From: DAOPZC01 sp035353175
GTDB lineage: Bacteria; Verrucomicrobiota; Kiritimatiellia; RFP12; UBA1067
Length of the DNA stretch: 35,619 nucleotides
Direction: 5' to 3'
Assembly (NCBI GenBank): GCA_035353175.1
Contig: DAOPZC010000050.1
Location: forward strand, 1 to 35,619
The position numbers and the translations under genes were made by a program. The notes beneath the pieces were generated by a model. That model was not told where the DNA came from. It saw nothing but the letters and a program-made list of their open reading frames with translations, and made no database searches. Of the stretch, positions 1-6,286 are shown piece by piece. Numbering within the stretch: the first letter of the stretch is position 1; every line of letters begins with the position of its first letter.

Positions 1-326
1 TCCCGCTCAAGCAGACCGCCTTCCCGCAGTACACCTACCCGACCGCCAAGAGCCGGTACGCCCGCGTCGCGGACTACCTGCAGCTCGGCGGCAAGACCGA
101 GGACGAGAAAGTGGAGCGCCTGGTCAAAGCCATCGAAGAGCTCAAGGCCAAACTCGACATCCCGAAGTCGATCCTCGACGCCGGCGTGACCGAGCAGGCC
201 TTCACGGCCGCCCTCGACACGCTCTCCGAGGACGCCTTCGACGACCAGTGCACCGGCGCGAACCCGCGCTATCCGCTGATCCGCGAAATCAAGGAGCTCT
301 ATCTGAAGGCCTATAACGGCAAATAA
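1..326 (+). CDS. adhE: Bifunctional acetaldehyde-CoA/alcohol dehydrogenase, C-terminal end (partial)
   Basis: This is the 3' end of a gene cut by the window edge; the reading frame is open from base 3 and ends in TAA at 324-326. AdhE reduces acetyl-CoA to acetaldehyde and then ethanol with NADH, a fermentative electron sink in the cytoplasm. The visible 107 residues match the end of the iron-dependent alcohol dehydrogenase domain: the KQTAFPQYTYPTAKSRYA stretch, the IPKSI segment and the ending SEDAFDDQCTGANPRYPL are all strongly conserved in AdhE. Internal GTG and ATG codons in this frame are not starts. The protein ends soon after NGK, without the lysine/alanine-rich tail of the E. coli enzyme. 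It lies directly upstream of a hydrogenase-sensor cluster, which fits joint control of reductant disposal. The N-terminal aldehyde dehydrogenase half is not visible, so a stand-alone iron alcohol dehydrogenase is the less likely alternative. Confidence 0.93.
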   Translation, partial: PLKQTAFPQYTYPTAKSRYARVADYLQLGGKTEDEKVERLVKAIEELKAKLDIPKSILDAGVTEQAFTAALDTLSEDAFDDQCTGANPRYPLIREIKELYLKAYNGK

Positions 327-332
327 ACCGCG

Positions 333-366
333 GGGGGCACGGTCCGCCGTGCCCCCTTACCCTTTT
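333..366 (+). terminator. GC-rich hairpin after adhE
   Basis: A perfect 10-bp stem, GGGGGCACGG (333-342) with CCGTGCCCCC (347-356), has a TCCG loop and is followed by TTACCCTTTT. The T-tract is interrupted, so it may be a leaky terminator or attenuator. No clear promoter fits between it and the next ATG at 375, so some read-through from adhE into the hydrogenase cluster is plausible. Confidence 0.6.
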
Positions 367-374
367 CCCTCGTT

Positions 375-653
375 ATGATCTCTCCCACCTCCATCACGCT
401 CTGCATGGGCAGCTCCTGTTTCTCGCGCGGCAACGGCAAAAACCTGCCCCGCATCCAGGAGTTCCTCAAAGACCACGGCCTCGCCGCCCAGGTGACCCTC
501 AAAGGCTGCCGCTGCGGCGGCTGCTGCACGCACGGCCCGAACATCTGGGTCAACGGGGTCCTCCGGCCCAACCTGGCAGGCCCCGCCCTTGATGCGTTCC
601 TGACCTCTCTTCTCCCCCTTACCCCTCACTCACTTCTAACTCCTAATTCCTAA
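375..653 (+). CDS. Thioredoxin-fold [2Fe-2S] ferredoxin (NuoE/HydC-like), small
   Basis: This 92-aa protein resembles the stand-alone thioredoxin-like [2Fe-2S] ferredoxin family related to the C-terminal domain of NuoE and HydC. It should carry single electrons in the cytoplasm. The cluster ligands are probably C10 and C15 (C-x4-C, in CMGSSC) with C47 and C51 (C-x3-C, in GCRCGGCC); C45 and C50 are additional cysteines nearby. The same C-x4-C and C-R-C-x3-C pattern recurs in the second small ferredoxin of this cluster. The last 14 residues (LLPLTPHSLLTPNS) are encoded by a pyrimidine-rich tract running into a heptamer repeat, so this tail is probably not functional sequence. There is no good Shine-Dalgarno before the ATG. 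It lies 26 bp upstream of the HydS-like gene and is probably co-transcribed with it. Confidence 0.8.
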   Translation: MISPTSITLCMGSSCFSRGNGKNLPRIQEFLKDHGLAAQVTLKGCRCGGCCTHGPNIWVNGVLRPNLAGPALDAFLTSLLPLTPHSLLTPNS

Positions 654-663
654 CTCCTAATTT
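636..663. repeat. Heptamer repeat, four CTAAYTY units
   Basis: Four head-to-tail heptamers (CTAACTC, CTAATTC, CTAACTC, CTAATTT) form two 14-bp tandem units that overlap the stop codon of the small ferredoxin gene and reach to 16 bp before the hydS start. The tract is AT-richer than its surroundings. It resembles the short tandem heptamer repeats known from cyanobacterial intergenic regions; that comparison is from memory. Confidence 0.7.
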
Positions 664-679
664 TTCCCTTCTTCCCGCC

Positions 680-2392
680 ATGACCTCCCCCGTCTACTCT
701 GTTGACGCCCAGTGCCGCGACTGCTACAAATGCGTGCGCCACTGCCCGGTCAAAGCGATCCGTGTGGAGAACGACCATGCGGCCGTGACGCCGCAGACCT
801 GCATTCTGTGCGGCCGCTGCGTCAGCGTGTGCGGCCATTCCGCCAAACAGGTCCGCGACGACCTGCCCCGCGCGCGGGCGCTCCTGCGCCGCTGCCGGAC
901 CGTCCACGCCTCGCTGGCGCCCTCCTTTGTCTCCGAATTCCCCGGCGTCCGCCCCGCTCAGCTCGCGGCCGCCCTGCACCGCCTCGGTTTCGCCGGCGTC
1001 CACGAAACCGCCGAAGGCGCGGAGCGCGTCTCGCAGGAGGTCGCAGCCCTGCTGGACCGCGCCGACGCGGGGCTCTTCCTCTCCACGGCCTGTCCCGTCG
1101 CCGTGGAGCTGGTCACCCGCTACCGCCCCGATTTCGCCGCCGCCCTCACGCCCGTCATGCCGCCCATGCTGGCCCACGCGGTCCAGCTCAAAGCCCGCTT
1201 CGGCGCCGACGCCCACGTGATCTTCATCGGCCCCTGCATCGGCAAGAAGCGCGACGCCGACCAGAGCCCCGCGCTGATCCACACGGCCCTGACCTTCGAG
1301 GAGCTGCGGCGCTGGCTCACCGTCACCGGCATCAACCCCGGCGACCTGCCCGACGCACCCGGCTACGCCCGCCCCGGCTCAGGCGCCCTCTACCCGCTCG
1401 AAGGCGGCATGAACCAAACCCTGCGCGCCTTCCTGCAGCGCCGCGACCTCGACGACGCCCTGCTCACGGTCAGCGGCCTGGACCACATCGCCGCCACGCT
1501 CGACACGCTCGACCCGCGCCCCGCCACCCGCCCCCTCTTCATCGAGCTGCTCGCCTGCGAAGGCGGCTGCATCGCCGGGCCGAAAATCACCGCGCGCAAC
1601 GCCATCGCCGCCCACCTCCATGTGCTGGACCACGCACGCTCCGCCGTCGCCCGCACGCCCGCGCCCGCCGACATCGCCCAGTCCTGGCGCCCCGATCCCG
1701 TCGACACGCCCGCCTTCAGCGCGCAGCAGGTCGCGGCCACTCTGCACCTCCTCGGCAAATACCAGAAGGAAGACGAGCTCAACTGCGGCGGCTGCGGCTA
1801 CGACAGCTGCCGCGCCCTCGCCCATGCCATCCTGCAGGGTGTGGCCGAGCCGCAGATGTGCGTCTCGCACATGCGCCAGCTCGCCCAGAAGAAAACCAAC
1901 GCACTCGCCCGCGCGCTGCCCTACGGGCTGGTCATCGCCGACGCCCACCTGCGCATCATGGAGTGCAACGAGCGTTTCGCCAAGCTGTTCGGCGAGGCGC
2001 TCGCCACGGCCTACGAGGCACGCCCCGGCCTGCGCGATGCCGACCTCACCCGCATCCTGCCATTCCCGAGCCTCTTCAAAGGCGTGCTCGACTCGGGCCA
2101 CGAGATCATCCGCAAGAGCGTCCGGCTCGACGGACGGATCTTCAGCGTCACCGTGTTCAACGTCGAGCCCCGCGCCGTGGTCGGCGCGCTGATCCTCGAC
2201 GTGACCGACACCGAGGAGCGCCGCCAGCAGCTCATCGAAAAGTCCCGCACCGTCATCCAGAACACCACCAAGACCGTGCAGGAGATCGCCTACATGCTGG
2301 GCAAAAACTCGGCCCAGTCCGAGCTGATCCTGAACTCCGTCATCGACATGTTCGCCGCGGAGGACCCCGACGAGCCGGAGGACGCGCGATGA
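680..2392 (+). CDS. hydS: Sensory-type [FeFe]-hydrogenase with PAS domain (HydS-like)
   Basis: This 570-aa cytoplasmic protein has two N-terminal [4Fe-4S] motifs (C12-C15-C18-C22 and C41-C44-C47-C51), an H-cluster domain (about 75-310), a four-cysteine Fe-S motif (C369, C372, C377, C394) and a PAS domain (about 405-520) with a helical tail. The H-cluster ligands are kept: C138 in STACP (L1), C186 in GPCIGKK (L2), and C293 and C297 in ACEGGC (L3). The usual proton-shuttle cysteine of L1 (TSCCP) is alanine here, A137. Replacement of that cysteine, a PAS domain and a neighbouring phosphatase are known traits of the putative sensory [FeFe]-hydrogenases of groups C/D (HydS), so the protein probably senses H2 or redox state rather than making H2 in bulk. 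Its stop overlaps the start of the phosphatase gene (ATGA). There is no clear Shine-Dalgarno; the start is preceded by a pyrimidine tract. Confidence 0.88.
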   Translation: MTSPVYSVDAQCRDCYKCVRHCPVKAIRVENDHAAVTPQTCILCGRCVSVCGHSAKQVRDDLPRARALLRRCRTVHASLAPSFVSEFPGVRPAQLAAALHRLGFAGVHETAEGAERVSQEVAALLDRADAGLFLSTACPVAVELVTRYRPDFAAALTPVMPPMLAHAVQLKARFGADAHVIFIGPCIGKKRDADQSPALIHTALTFEELRRWLTVTGINPGDLPDAPGYARPGSGALYPLEGGMNQTLRAFLQRRDLDDALLTVSGLDHIAATLDTLDPRPATRPLFIELLACEGGCIAGPKITARNAIAAHLHVLDHARSAVARTPAPADIAQSWRPDPVDTPAFSAQQVAATLHLLGKYQKEDELNCGGCGYDSCRALAHAILQGVAEPQMCVSHMRQLAQKKTNALARALPYGLVIADAHLRIMECNERFAKLFGEALATAYEARPGLRDADLTRILPFPSLFKGVLDSGHEIIRKSVRLDGRIFSVTVFNVEPRAVVGALILDVTDTEERRQQLIEKSRTVIQNTTKTVQEIAYMLGKNSAQSELILNSVIDMFAAEDPDEPEDAR

Positions 2393-3552
2393 TCTTCATC
2401 GACGTCGACACCTGCAACCGCCGCAAGTTCGGCAAGTCGTGCAGCGGCGACGTGTTCGTCTCGCGCCGCGCCGCCGACGGCGCCAGCGTCTGTGCCGTGC
2501 TGGCCGACGGTCTCGGCAGCGGCCTGCAGGCCAACGTCGCGGCCTCGCTCACCGGCACCATGGCGCTGGAATACATCACCGCCGAGGTCGAGCTCCGCCA
2601 CGCCGCGGAAATGATCATGGACGCCCTGCCGCTCTGCCCCGAGCGCCACATCTCCTACTCGACCTTCACCATGCTCCGCGCGGACATCGACGGCACCGTC
2701 CGTCTCATCGAATACGGCAACCCCCTGGCCCTGCACATGCGCGGCGCCGCCGTCACCCCGATCCCCCGCGAGACCTTCACGCTGCCGCGCTGGAATGGCC
2801 GCGAAATGAGCTACGCCACGTTCCGCGCCGGGCTCCACGACCGCATCGTCTTCTGTTCCGACGGCGTCACCCAGGCCGGACTCGGCACCGACCGCACGCC
2901 CTTCGGCTGGGGCATGGAGAACCTCGCGGCCTATCTCGGCAAACGCCTCGCCGCCGCGCCTGAAACCGGCTCGGCCGACCTCGCCCCGCTCGTCGTCGCA
3001 CAGGCGCTGCAGCAGGACAGCGGCATCCCCGGCGACGACATCACCTGCGCCGTGCTCCACTACCGCGAGACGCGCACGCTCCAAGTGCTCACCGGGCCGC
3101 CGTTCTCCAAGGCGCGCGACCGCGAATATGCCGAGCACGTCCTGGCCCCCGGCACGCGCTCCGTGATCTGCGGCGGCACGACCGCCGAGATCGTCGGCCG
3201 CGAGCTCGGCCGTCCGCTGACGATGTCGCTGGAACACCTCGACCCCAACATCCCGGCCACCTCGGAAATGGAGGGCGCGGCGCTCGTCACAGAAGGGTGC
3301 ATCACCCTTTCGGCCGCGGCCGACATGCTCCAGAGCGGCGAGGTGCCCGTCTGCGCCAACGGCGCCACCCGCCTGCGCGACCTGTTCCTGCACAGCGACC
3401 GCATCGTGTTTCTCGTCGGCACCGGCGTCAACCCCGCGCATCACGATCCGGGACTGCCGGTCGAACTCGAGATCCGCCGGACCTTGGTCCGGCGCCTCAA
3501 GCGCCTGCTCGAAGAGCAGTATTTCAAACAGGTCATGATCCGCTTCTATTAG
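2389..3552 (+). CDS. SpoIIE/PP2C-family serine phosphatase of the HydS operon
   Basis: This 387-aa protein starts at the ATG overlapping the hydS stop codon, which implies translational coupling. The PP2C metal-binding pattern is visible: D21 (GDVF), D40-G41 (LADGLGSG), D158-G159 (FCSDGVTQAG) and G215-D216-D217 (GDDITC). It should dephosphorylate a phosphoserine or phosphothreonine protein, as SpoIIE and RsbU phosphatases do with anti-anti-sigma factors. After the catalytic domain (about 1-225) there is an extra C-terminal domain of about 160 residues (from RETRTLQVLTG) that I do not recognise. Known sensory hydrogenase operons pair HydS with a PP2C phosphatase or a kinase, so it is probably the output of HydS. 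No kinase, STAS protein or sigma factor is visible here, so its substrate is unknown. An open frame continues upstream to 712 but only as a shadow of hydS. Confidence 0.85.
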   Translation: MIFIDVDTCNRRKFGKSCSGDVFVSRRAADGASVCAVLADGLGSGLQANVAASLTGTMALEYITAEVELRHAAEMIMDALPLCPERHISYSTFTMLRADIDGTVRLIEYGNPLALHMRGAAVTPIPRETFTLPRWNGREMSYATFRAGLHDRIVFCSDGVTQAGLGTDRTPFGWGMENLAAYLGKRLAAAPETGSADLAPLVVAQALQQDSGIPGDDITCAVLHYRETRTLQVLTGPPFSKARDREYAEHVLAPGTRSVICGGTTAEIVGRELGRPLTMSLEHLDPNIPATSEMEGAALVTEGCITLSAAADMLQSGEVPVCANGATRLRDLFLHSDRIVFLVGTGVNPAHHDPGLPVELEIRRTLVRRLKRLLEEQYFKQVMIRFY

Positions 3553-3562
3553 GAGAACACCC

Positions 3563-3808
3563 ATGGTCCACCTTCAGATCTGTCAAGGAACCACCTGCTA
3601 CGTGATGGGTGCAGCCCAGCTCGCCTCGCTGGCCACAACCTTGCCCGACGACCTGCGCGGCCGCGTGCGCGTCACCGGCTGCCGCTGCCTGGGGCTCTGC
3701 CGCGACGGCGCCTTCGGCGGCGCGCCCTACGTCACCCTCGACGGCGAGCCTCTCGCCTGCGCCACGACCGAGTCCGTCCTCGCAGCGCTCCGCGCCCGCC
3801 TCGCATGA
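3563..3808 (+). CDS. Second thioredoxin-fold [2Fe-2S] ferredoxin, small
   Basis: This 81-aa protein has the same cysteine layout as the small ferredoxin at the head of the cluster: C7 and C12 (CQGTTC, C-x4-C), then C40, C42 and C46 (GCRCLGLC, with C42-x3-C46 the likely ligand pair). It should bind one [2Fe-2S] cluster and shuttle electrons. AGGAGAACACCC in front of the ATG is a good ribosome-binding site. It follows the phosphatase gene by 10 bp and precedes the second hydrogenase-family gene, from which it is separated by the inverted DnaA-box palindrome. The two small ferredoxins bracket HydS and the phosphatase. Partner choice (HydS or the second hydrogenase) is inferred from position only. 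Confidence 0.82.
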   Translation: MVHLQICQGTTCYVMGAAQLASLATTLPDDLRGRVRVTGCRCLGLCRDGAFGGAPYVTLDGEPLACATTESVLAALRARLA

Positions 3809-3810
3809 GT

Positions 3811-3842
3811 TTTTATCCACACTTCATGAAGTGTGGATAAAA
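3811..3842. promoter_or_regulatory. Perfect 32-bp palindrome containing two inverted consensus DnaA boxes
   Basis: The palindrome has no mismatch. Its arms contain TTATCCACA at 3813-3821 and its reverse complement TGTGGATAA at 3832-3840, both perfect copies of the E. coli high-affinity DnaA box. The 10-bp centre, CTTCATGAAG, is itself palindromic. It starts 2 bp after the stop of the small ferredoxin gene and lies 48 bp before the next ATG. It could be a DnaA-responsive operator, a binding site for another dimeric regulator, or a strong hairpin terminator; for a terminator the run after the stem is A rather than T on the + strand. Confidence 0.75.
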
Positions 3843-3890
3843 GCGCGCACCCGCTGACATTCTTAACCTTCAGGAACGCCCTGTTTCGCC

Positions 3891-5309
3891 ATGACACTCA
3901 ACAACGAATCCGACCGCGTCAAACGCGAAGTCCTCGTCCGGGTGGCCCGCGACCTGCTCGCCGGCGCCCCCGAGGCCCTCGACCGCATCCCGCTCGACAT
4001 GCGGCCCAAAGGCAAGCCCTTTTCGCGCTGCTGCGTCTACAAAGACCGCGCCGCCCTGCGCTACCGCGTGATGGCGGCGCTCGGCTTCCGCGTGGAGGAC
4101 GAGTCCGACGAGCTCAAGCCGCTCGCGGCCTACGCCGCCGAGGTCCCTTCCCGTACCCGCAACCCGGAGCCCTTCATCTCCATTCTCGCCGAAGGCTGCT
4201 CCGCCTGCCTCGAAAGCCAGACCACCGTGACCAACCTGTGCCGCAGCTGCCTCGCCCGCCCCTGCGTCGGCAACTGCCCCAAGCAGGCGGTCCACATCAA
4301 GAACGGCCGCGCCGAAATCGACCGCGACAAGTGCGTGAACTGCGGCCTTTGCGCCAAGGCCTGCTCGTTCCACGCGATCGTCCAGGTCCCGCTCGCCTGC
4401 GCCGACGCCTGCCCCGTGGACGCGGTCGGCAAATCCGAGGACGGCCGGGTCGTCATCGACCACGAGCGGTGCATCCGCTGCGGCCGTTGCCAAAAGGCGT
4501 GTCCGTTCGGCGCGATCATGGCGTGCAGCCAGCTGGCCGACGTGATTCTCAAGCTCAAAGCGGGGCGCACCGTCATCGCCCTCCCGGCCCCGGCCTTGGC
4601 AGGCATCTTCCCCAATGACCGCTCCCAGTTGTACGGCGCGCTGAGGGCCCTCGGCTTCGCGGCCGTCTACGACGTCGCCTCAGGCGCGGACGAGACCGCC
4701 CGGCGCGAAGCCGCCGAACTGGCCGAGCGGCTCGCGGCCGGCGACGGCTTCGTGACCACCTCCTGCTGCCCCGCATGGACCGAAACCGTCAAGCGGCTCC
4801 TCCCGGAGCTCGCCCGTTTCGTCTCGCACACCCCCTCGCCCATGCGCCTCGCGGCCGCCCTGGCGCGGGCCGACCACCCCGAGGCCGTCTTGGTCTTCAT
4901 CGGCCCCTGCGCGGCCAAGCGCACGGAGGCCACGTTGGCCGGCGACCCCGACCACGTGCTGACGGCCGAAGAGCTCGGCGCCCTGCTGGTGGCGGCGGGC
5001 ATCGATGTGGACGGCTGCGCGCCGGCCGAAGCCGTGCGCGCGGGGTCGCGCGCCGGCCTGCGCTTCGCGGTCAGTGGCGGCGTCGCAGCAGCCGTGGCCG
5101 GACGGTTCGGCCCGGGCGTCGCGCCCAAGCCCTACGTCATCAACGGGCTCTCGCCCAAGATGATCCGGCTGCTGGCGACCTTTGCCAAGACCGGCAAGGC
5201 CCCCGGCCAGCTCGTCGAGGTCATGTGTTGCGAAGGCGGATGCACCGCGGGCCCTTGCAGCTTCGAAGATCCGGCGCGCGCCGTCGCCCGCCTCAACGCG
5301 CTTGCGTAA
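3891..5309 (+). CDS. [FeFe]-hydrogenase family protein, group B-like
   Basis: This 472-aa protein carries many N-terminal cysteines (C103, C106, C117, C120, C125, C129), then [4Fe-4S] ferredoxin motifs around C148-C158 and C194-C204 with extra cysteines at 170 and 174, then the H-cluster domain (about 225-470). L1 is canonical (TTSCCPAW: C292 proton-transfer position, C293 ligand), L2 is FIGPCAAKRTEA (C340) and L3 is VMCCEGGCTAG (C447 and C451). All expected H-cluster ligands are therefore present and the shuttle cysteine is kept, unlike the HydS-like gene upstream. Motif form and length match the monomeric group B hydrogenases, whose physiological role is less well known than that of group A. 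It may produce or take up H2 with ferredoxin. It has only a weak upstream AGGA. Maturation would need HydEFG, which must be encoded elsewhere. Confidence 0.87.
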   Translation: MTLNNESDRVKREVLVRVARDLLAGAPEALDRIPLDMRPKGKPFSRCCVYKDRAALRYRVMAALGFRVEDESDELKPLAAYAAEVPSRTRNPEPFISILAEGCSACLESQTTVTNLCRSCLARPCVGNCPKQAVHIKNGRAEIDRDKCVNCGLCAKACSFHAIVQVPLACADACPVDAVGKSEDGRVVIDHERCIRCGRCQKACPFGAIMACSQLADVILKLKAGRTVIALPAPALAGIFPNDRSQLYGALRALGFAAVYDVASGADETARREAAELAERLAAGDGFVTTSCCPAWTETVKRLLPELARFVSHTPSPMRLAAALARADHPEAVLVFIGPCAAKRTEATLAGDPDHVLTAEELGALLVAAGIDVDGCAPAEAVRAGSRAGLRFAVSGGVAAAVAGRFGPGVAPKPYVINGLSPKMIRLLATFAKTGKAPGQLVEVMCCEGGCTAGPCSFEDPARAVARLNALA

Positions 5310-5318
5310 TCAACGACA

Positions 5319-5389
5319 GGGGGCCGACGCGACAACCGCAGCAGGTCTCAAGGCGCTCCTGTCCAGCGCGCGGCTCCGCGTCAGCCCCC
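5319..5389. terminator. Long-range stem between convergent genes
   Basis: GGGGGCCGACGCG at 5319-5331 pairs with CGCGTCAGCCCCC at 5377-5389 with one mismatch in 13, and the 45-nt interior can form a smaller GCGC...GCGC hairpin. It sits between the end of the hydrogenase gene (+) and the end of the membrane protein gene (-), covering the last codons of the latter. A bidirectional terminator is the simplest reading, although no T-run follows. Confidence 0.4.
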
Positions 5390-5869
5390 ATTATCCGCAT
5401 ACGTTTCGGCGTCCCGTATGTCTTTCAGCGCGATCCAAAGGGGCCACGCGGCGGCGGGGGCAAACGCAAAATCAATCCAGAACCAGCACAACGGCAGACC
5501 GCGGACCGGAATGCAAATCCCCGCCAGCACCGGGATCATAGCGCACATGATGAGGCCGCACTGGACAATCCATTTGTTGCGGACCGGATCCCGGATCGCA
5601 CCCGCGAAGAGAAGGGCGAGCATGATGTGCGCGAACGCCAGCCAATCGTGCGCGTAGAGCATGAAAGGATAGTTGGCCTGCACGGACTCCAGGCCTTCAA
5701 TGGCCCGCAGGACGAAAGCGTGAAGGACGCCCGCAGGTTCGGCAGCTCCCCACATCAAACGAACGGCCAGTTTCAGACCAGGCACCGCTGGCCAGACCGT
5801 CACGCCCGAGATGAAAAGGCCAAAGACAACGATCCCGAGCATGCATCTCGCTCTTTTTAAAGTATTCAT
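5381..5869 (-). CDS. Small integral membrane protein, function unknown
   Basis: This 162-aa protein should span the inner membrane about four times: a first hydrophobic segment (MLGIVVFGLFISGVTVWP), one at LAFAHIMLALLFAGAI, one at QCGLIMCAMIPVLAGICI and one at WFWIDFAFAPAAAWPLWIAL. The start chosen is the ATG at 5869, 29 codons inside the longest frame, because AAGGG lies about 7 nt before it and the hydrophobic region begins shortly after. The segments LYAHDWLAFAHI and RDPVRNKW look conserved and resemble an uncharacterised membrane family in Bacteroidota and PVC bacteria, from memory. It is a lone gene on the minus strand, convergent with the hydrogenase gene. No function can be assigned. 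Confidence 0.7.
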   Translation of the reverse strand: MNTLKRARCMLGIVVFGLFISGVTVWPAVPGLKLAVRLMWGAAEPAGVLHAFVLRAIEGLESVQANYPFMLYAHDWLAFAHIMLALLFAGAIRDPVRNKWIVQCGLIMCAMIPVLAGICIPVRGLPLCWFWIDFAFAPAAAWPLWIALKDIRDAETYADNGG

Positions 5870-6092
5870 AGCGTTACCCTTGGACACGCTCCGAAACAAA
5901 CCGCCGAGAGAGAAAAGCATGGCCGCTCCGGCGTCTACCGAACAGCGGCAAGTCATCCCAAACCATGCCTATGGCGACAAGGCCACAATGGCACAAACCG
6001 ATCAGTCTGGGCAAGGACGTACCTCAAGCGGTGGCGTTCTTTGGGCGCACGCACGGTTTCTTTCGAGGTGACGCGCATGGGGGTCAGAAACC

Positions 6093-6141
6093 GTGACACG
6101 GGCATCTTGTCCGTGGCGCATGGGCAGGACGCCCATGTTCC
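6093..6141 (+). repeat. Dispersed palindromic repeat (double hairpin, 'HGQDAH' type)
   Basis: Two adjacent hairpins are visible: CACGG/CCGTG (6097-6101 with 6111-6115, extendable by a G-T pair) and a perfect CATGGGC/GCCCATG (6119-6125 with 6131-6137). Read through, the unit gives the peptide DTGILSVAHGQDAHVP. I recognise this pattern as a product of a non-coding dispersed repeat common in PVC genomes; that link is from memory. It is a repeat copy, not a coding region. Confidence 0.55.
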
Positions 6142-6237
6142 ATCATCCGACAGATCATGCGCAAGAGCACACACACCAAACACCTGTAAACAAACCCTGC
6201 GTACGCCCCAAGCCCCCTTTTTCCCTCATGCTGTTTC

Positions 6238-6266
6238 TTGGCACCCGCCGGCTTTTGCACTATACT
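6238..6266 (+). promoter_or_regulatory. Sigma70-type promoter of the 661-aa orphan gene
   Basis: TTGGCA (6238-6243) and TATACT (6261-6266) are separated by exactly 17 bp, each matching the sigma70 consensus at five of six positions. The predicted transcript start near 6273 leaves a leader of about 14 nt that holds the AAAGGGCG ribosome-binding site before the ATG at 6287. Confidence 0.75.
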
Positions 6267-6286
6267 ATTTGATAAAGGGCGAAGTC

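Larger units (their letters stand above)
5870..6286. other. 417-bp gene-free stretch
   Basis: I see no convincing gene here. The open frames crossing it are short extensions of neighbours. It holds the upstream side of the minus-strand membrane protein gene, a dispersed palindromic repeat at 6093-6141 and a near-consensus promoter at 6238-6266 for the orphan gene that follows. Confidence 0.7.

Noticed and set aside
712..2388. Open frame running from 712 into the phosphatase gene, suggesting a 946-aa protein
   Set aside because: The first part is an arginine/proline-rich shadow of hydS; the phosphatase begins at the ATG at 2389, where recognisable family sequence starts.
2290..3564. 424-aa open frame antisense to the phosphatase gene
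   Set aside because: No motif, and the phosphatase metal-binding pattern is clear on the other strand.
5870..5956. 29-residue N-terminal extension of the minus-strand membrane protein
   Set aside because: The internal ATG at 5869 has AAGGG upstream and fits the start of the hydrophobic region.
6041..6286. Upstream extension of the 661-aa orphan (start at 6041)
   Set aside because: It would translate the dispersed repeat and the promoter; the ATG at 6287 has both ribosome-binding site and promoter at proper distances.
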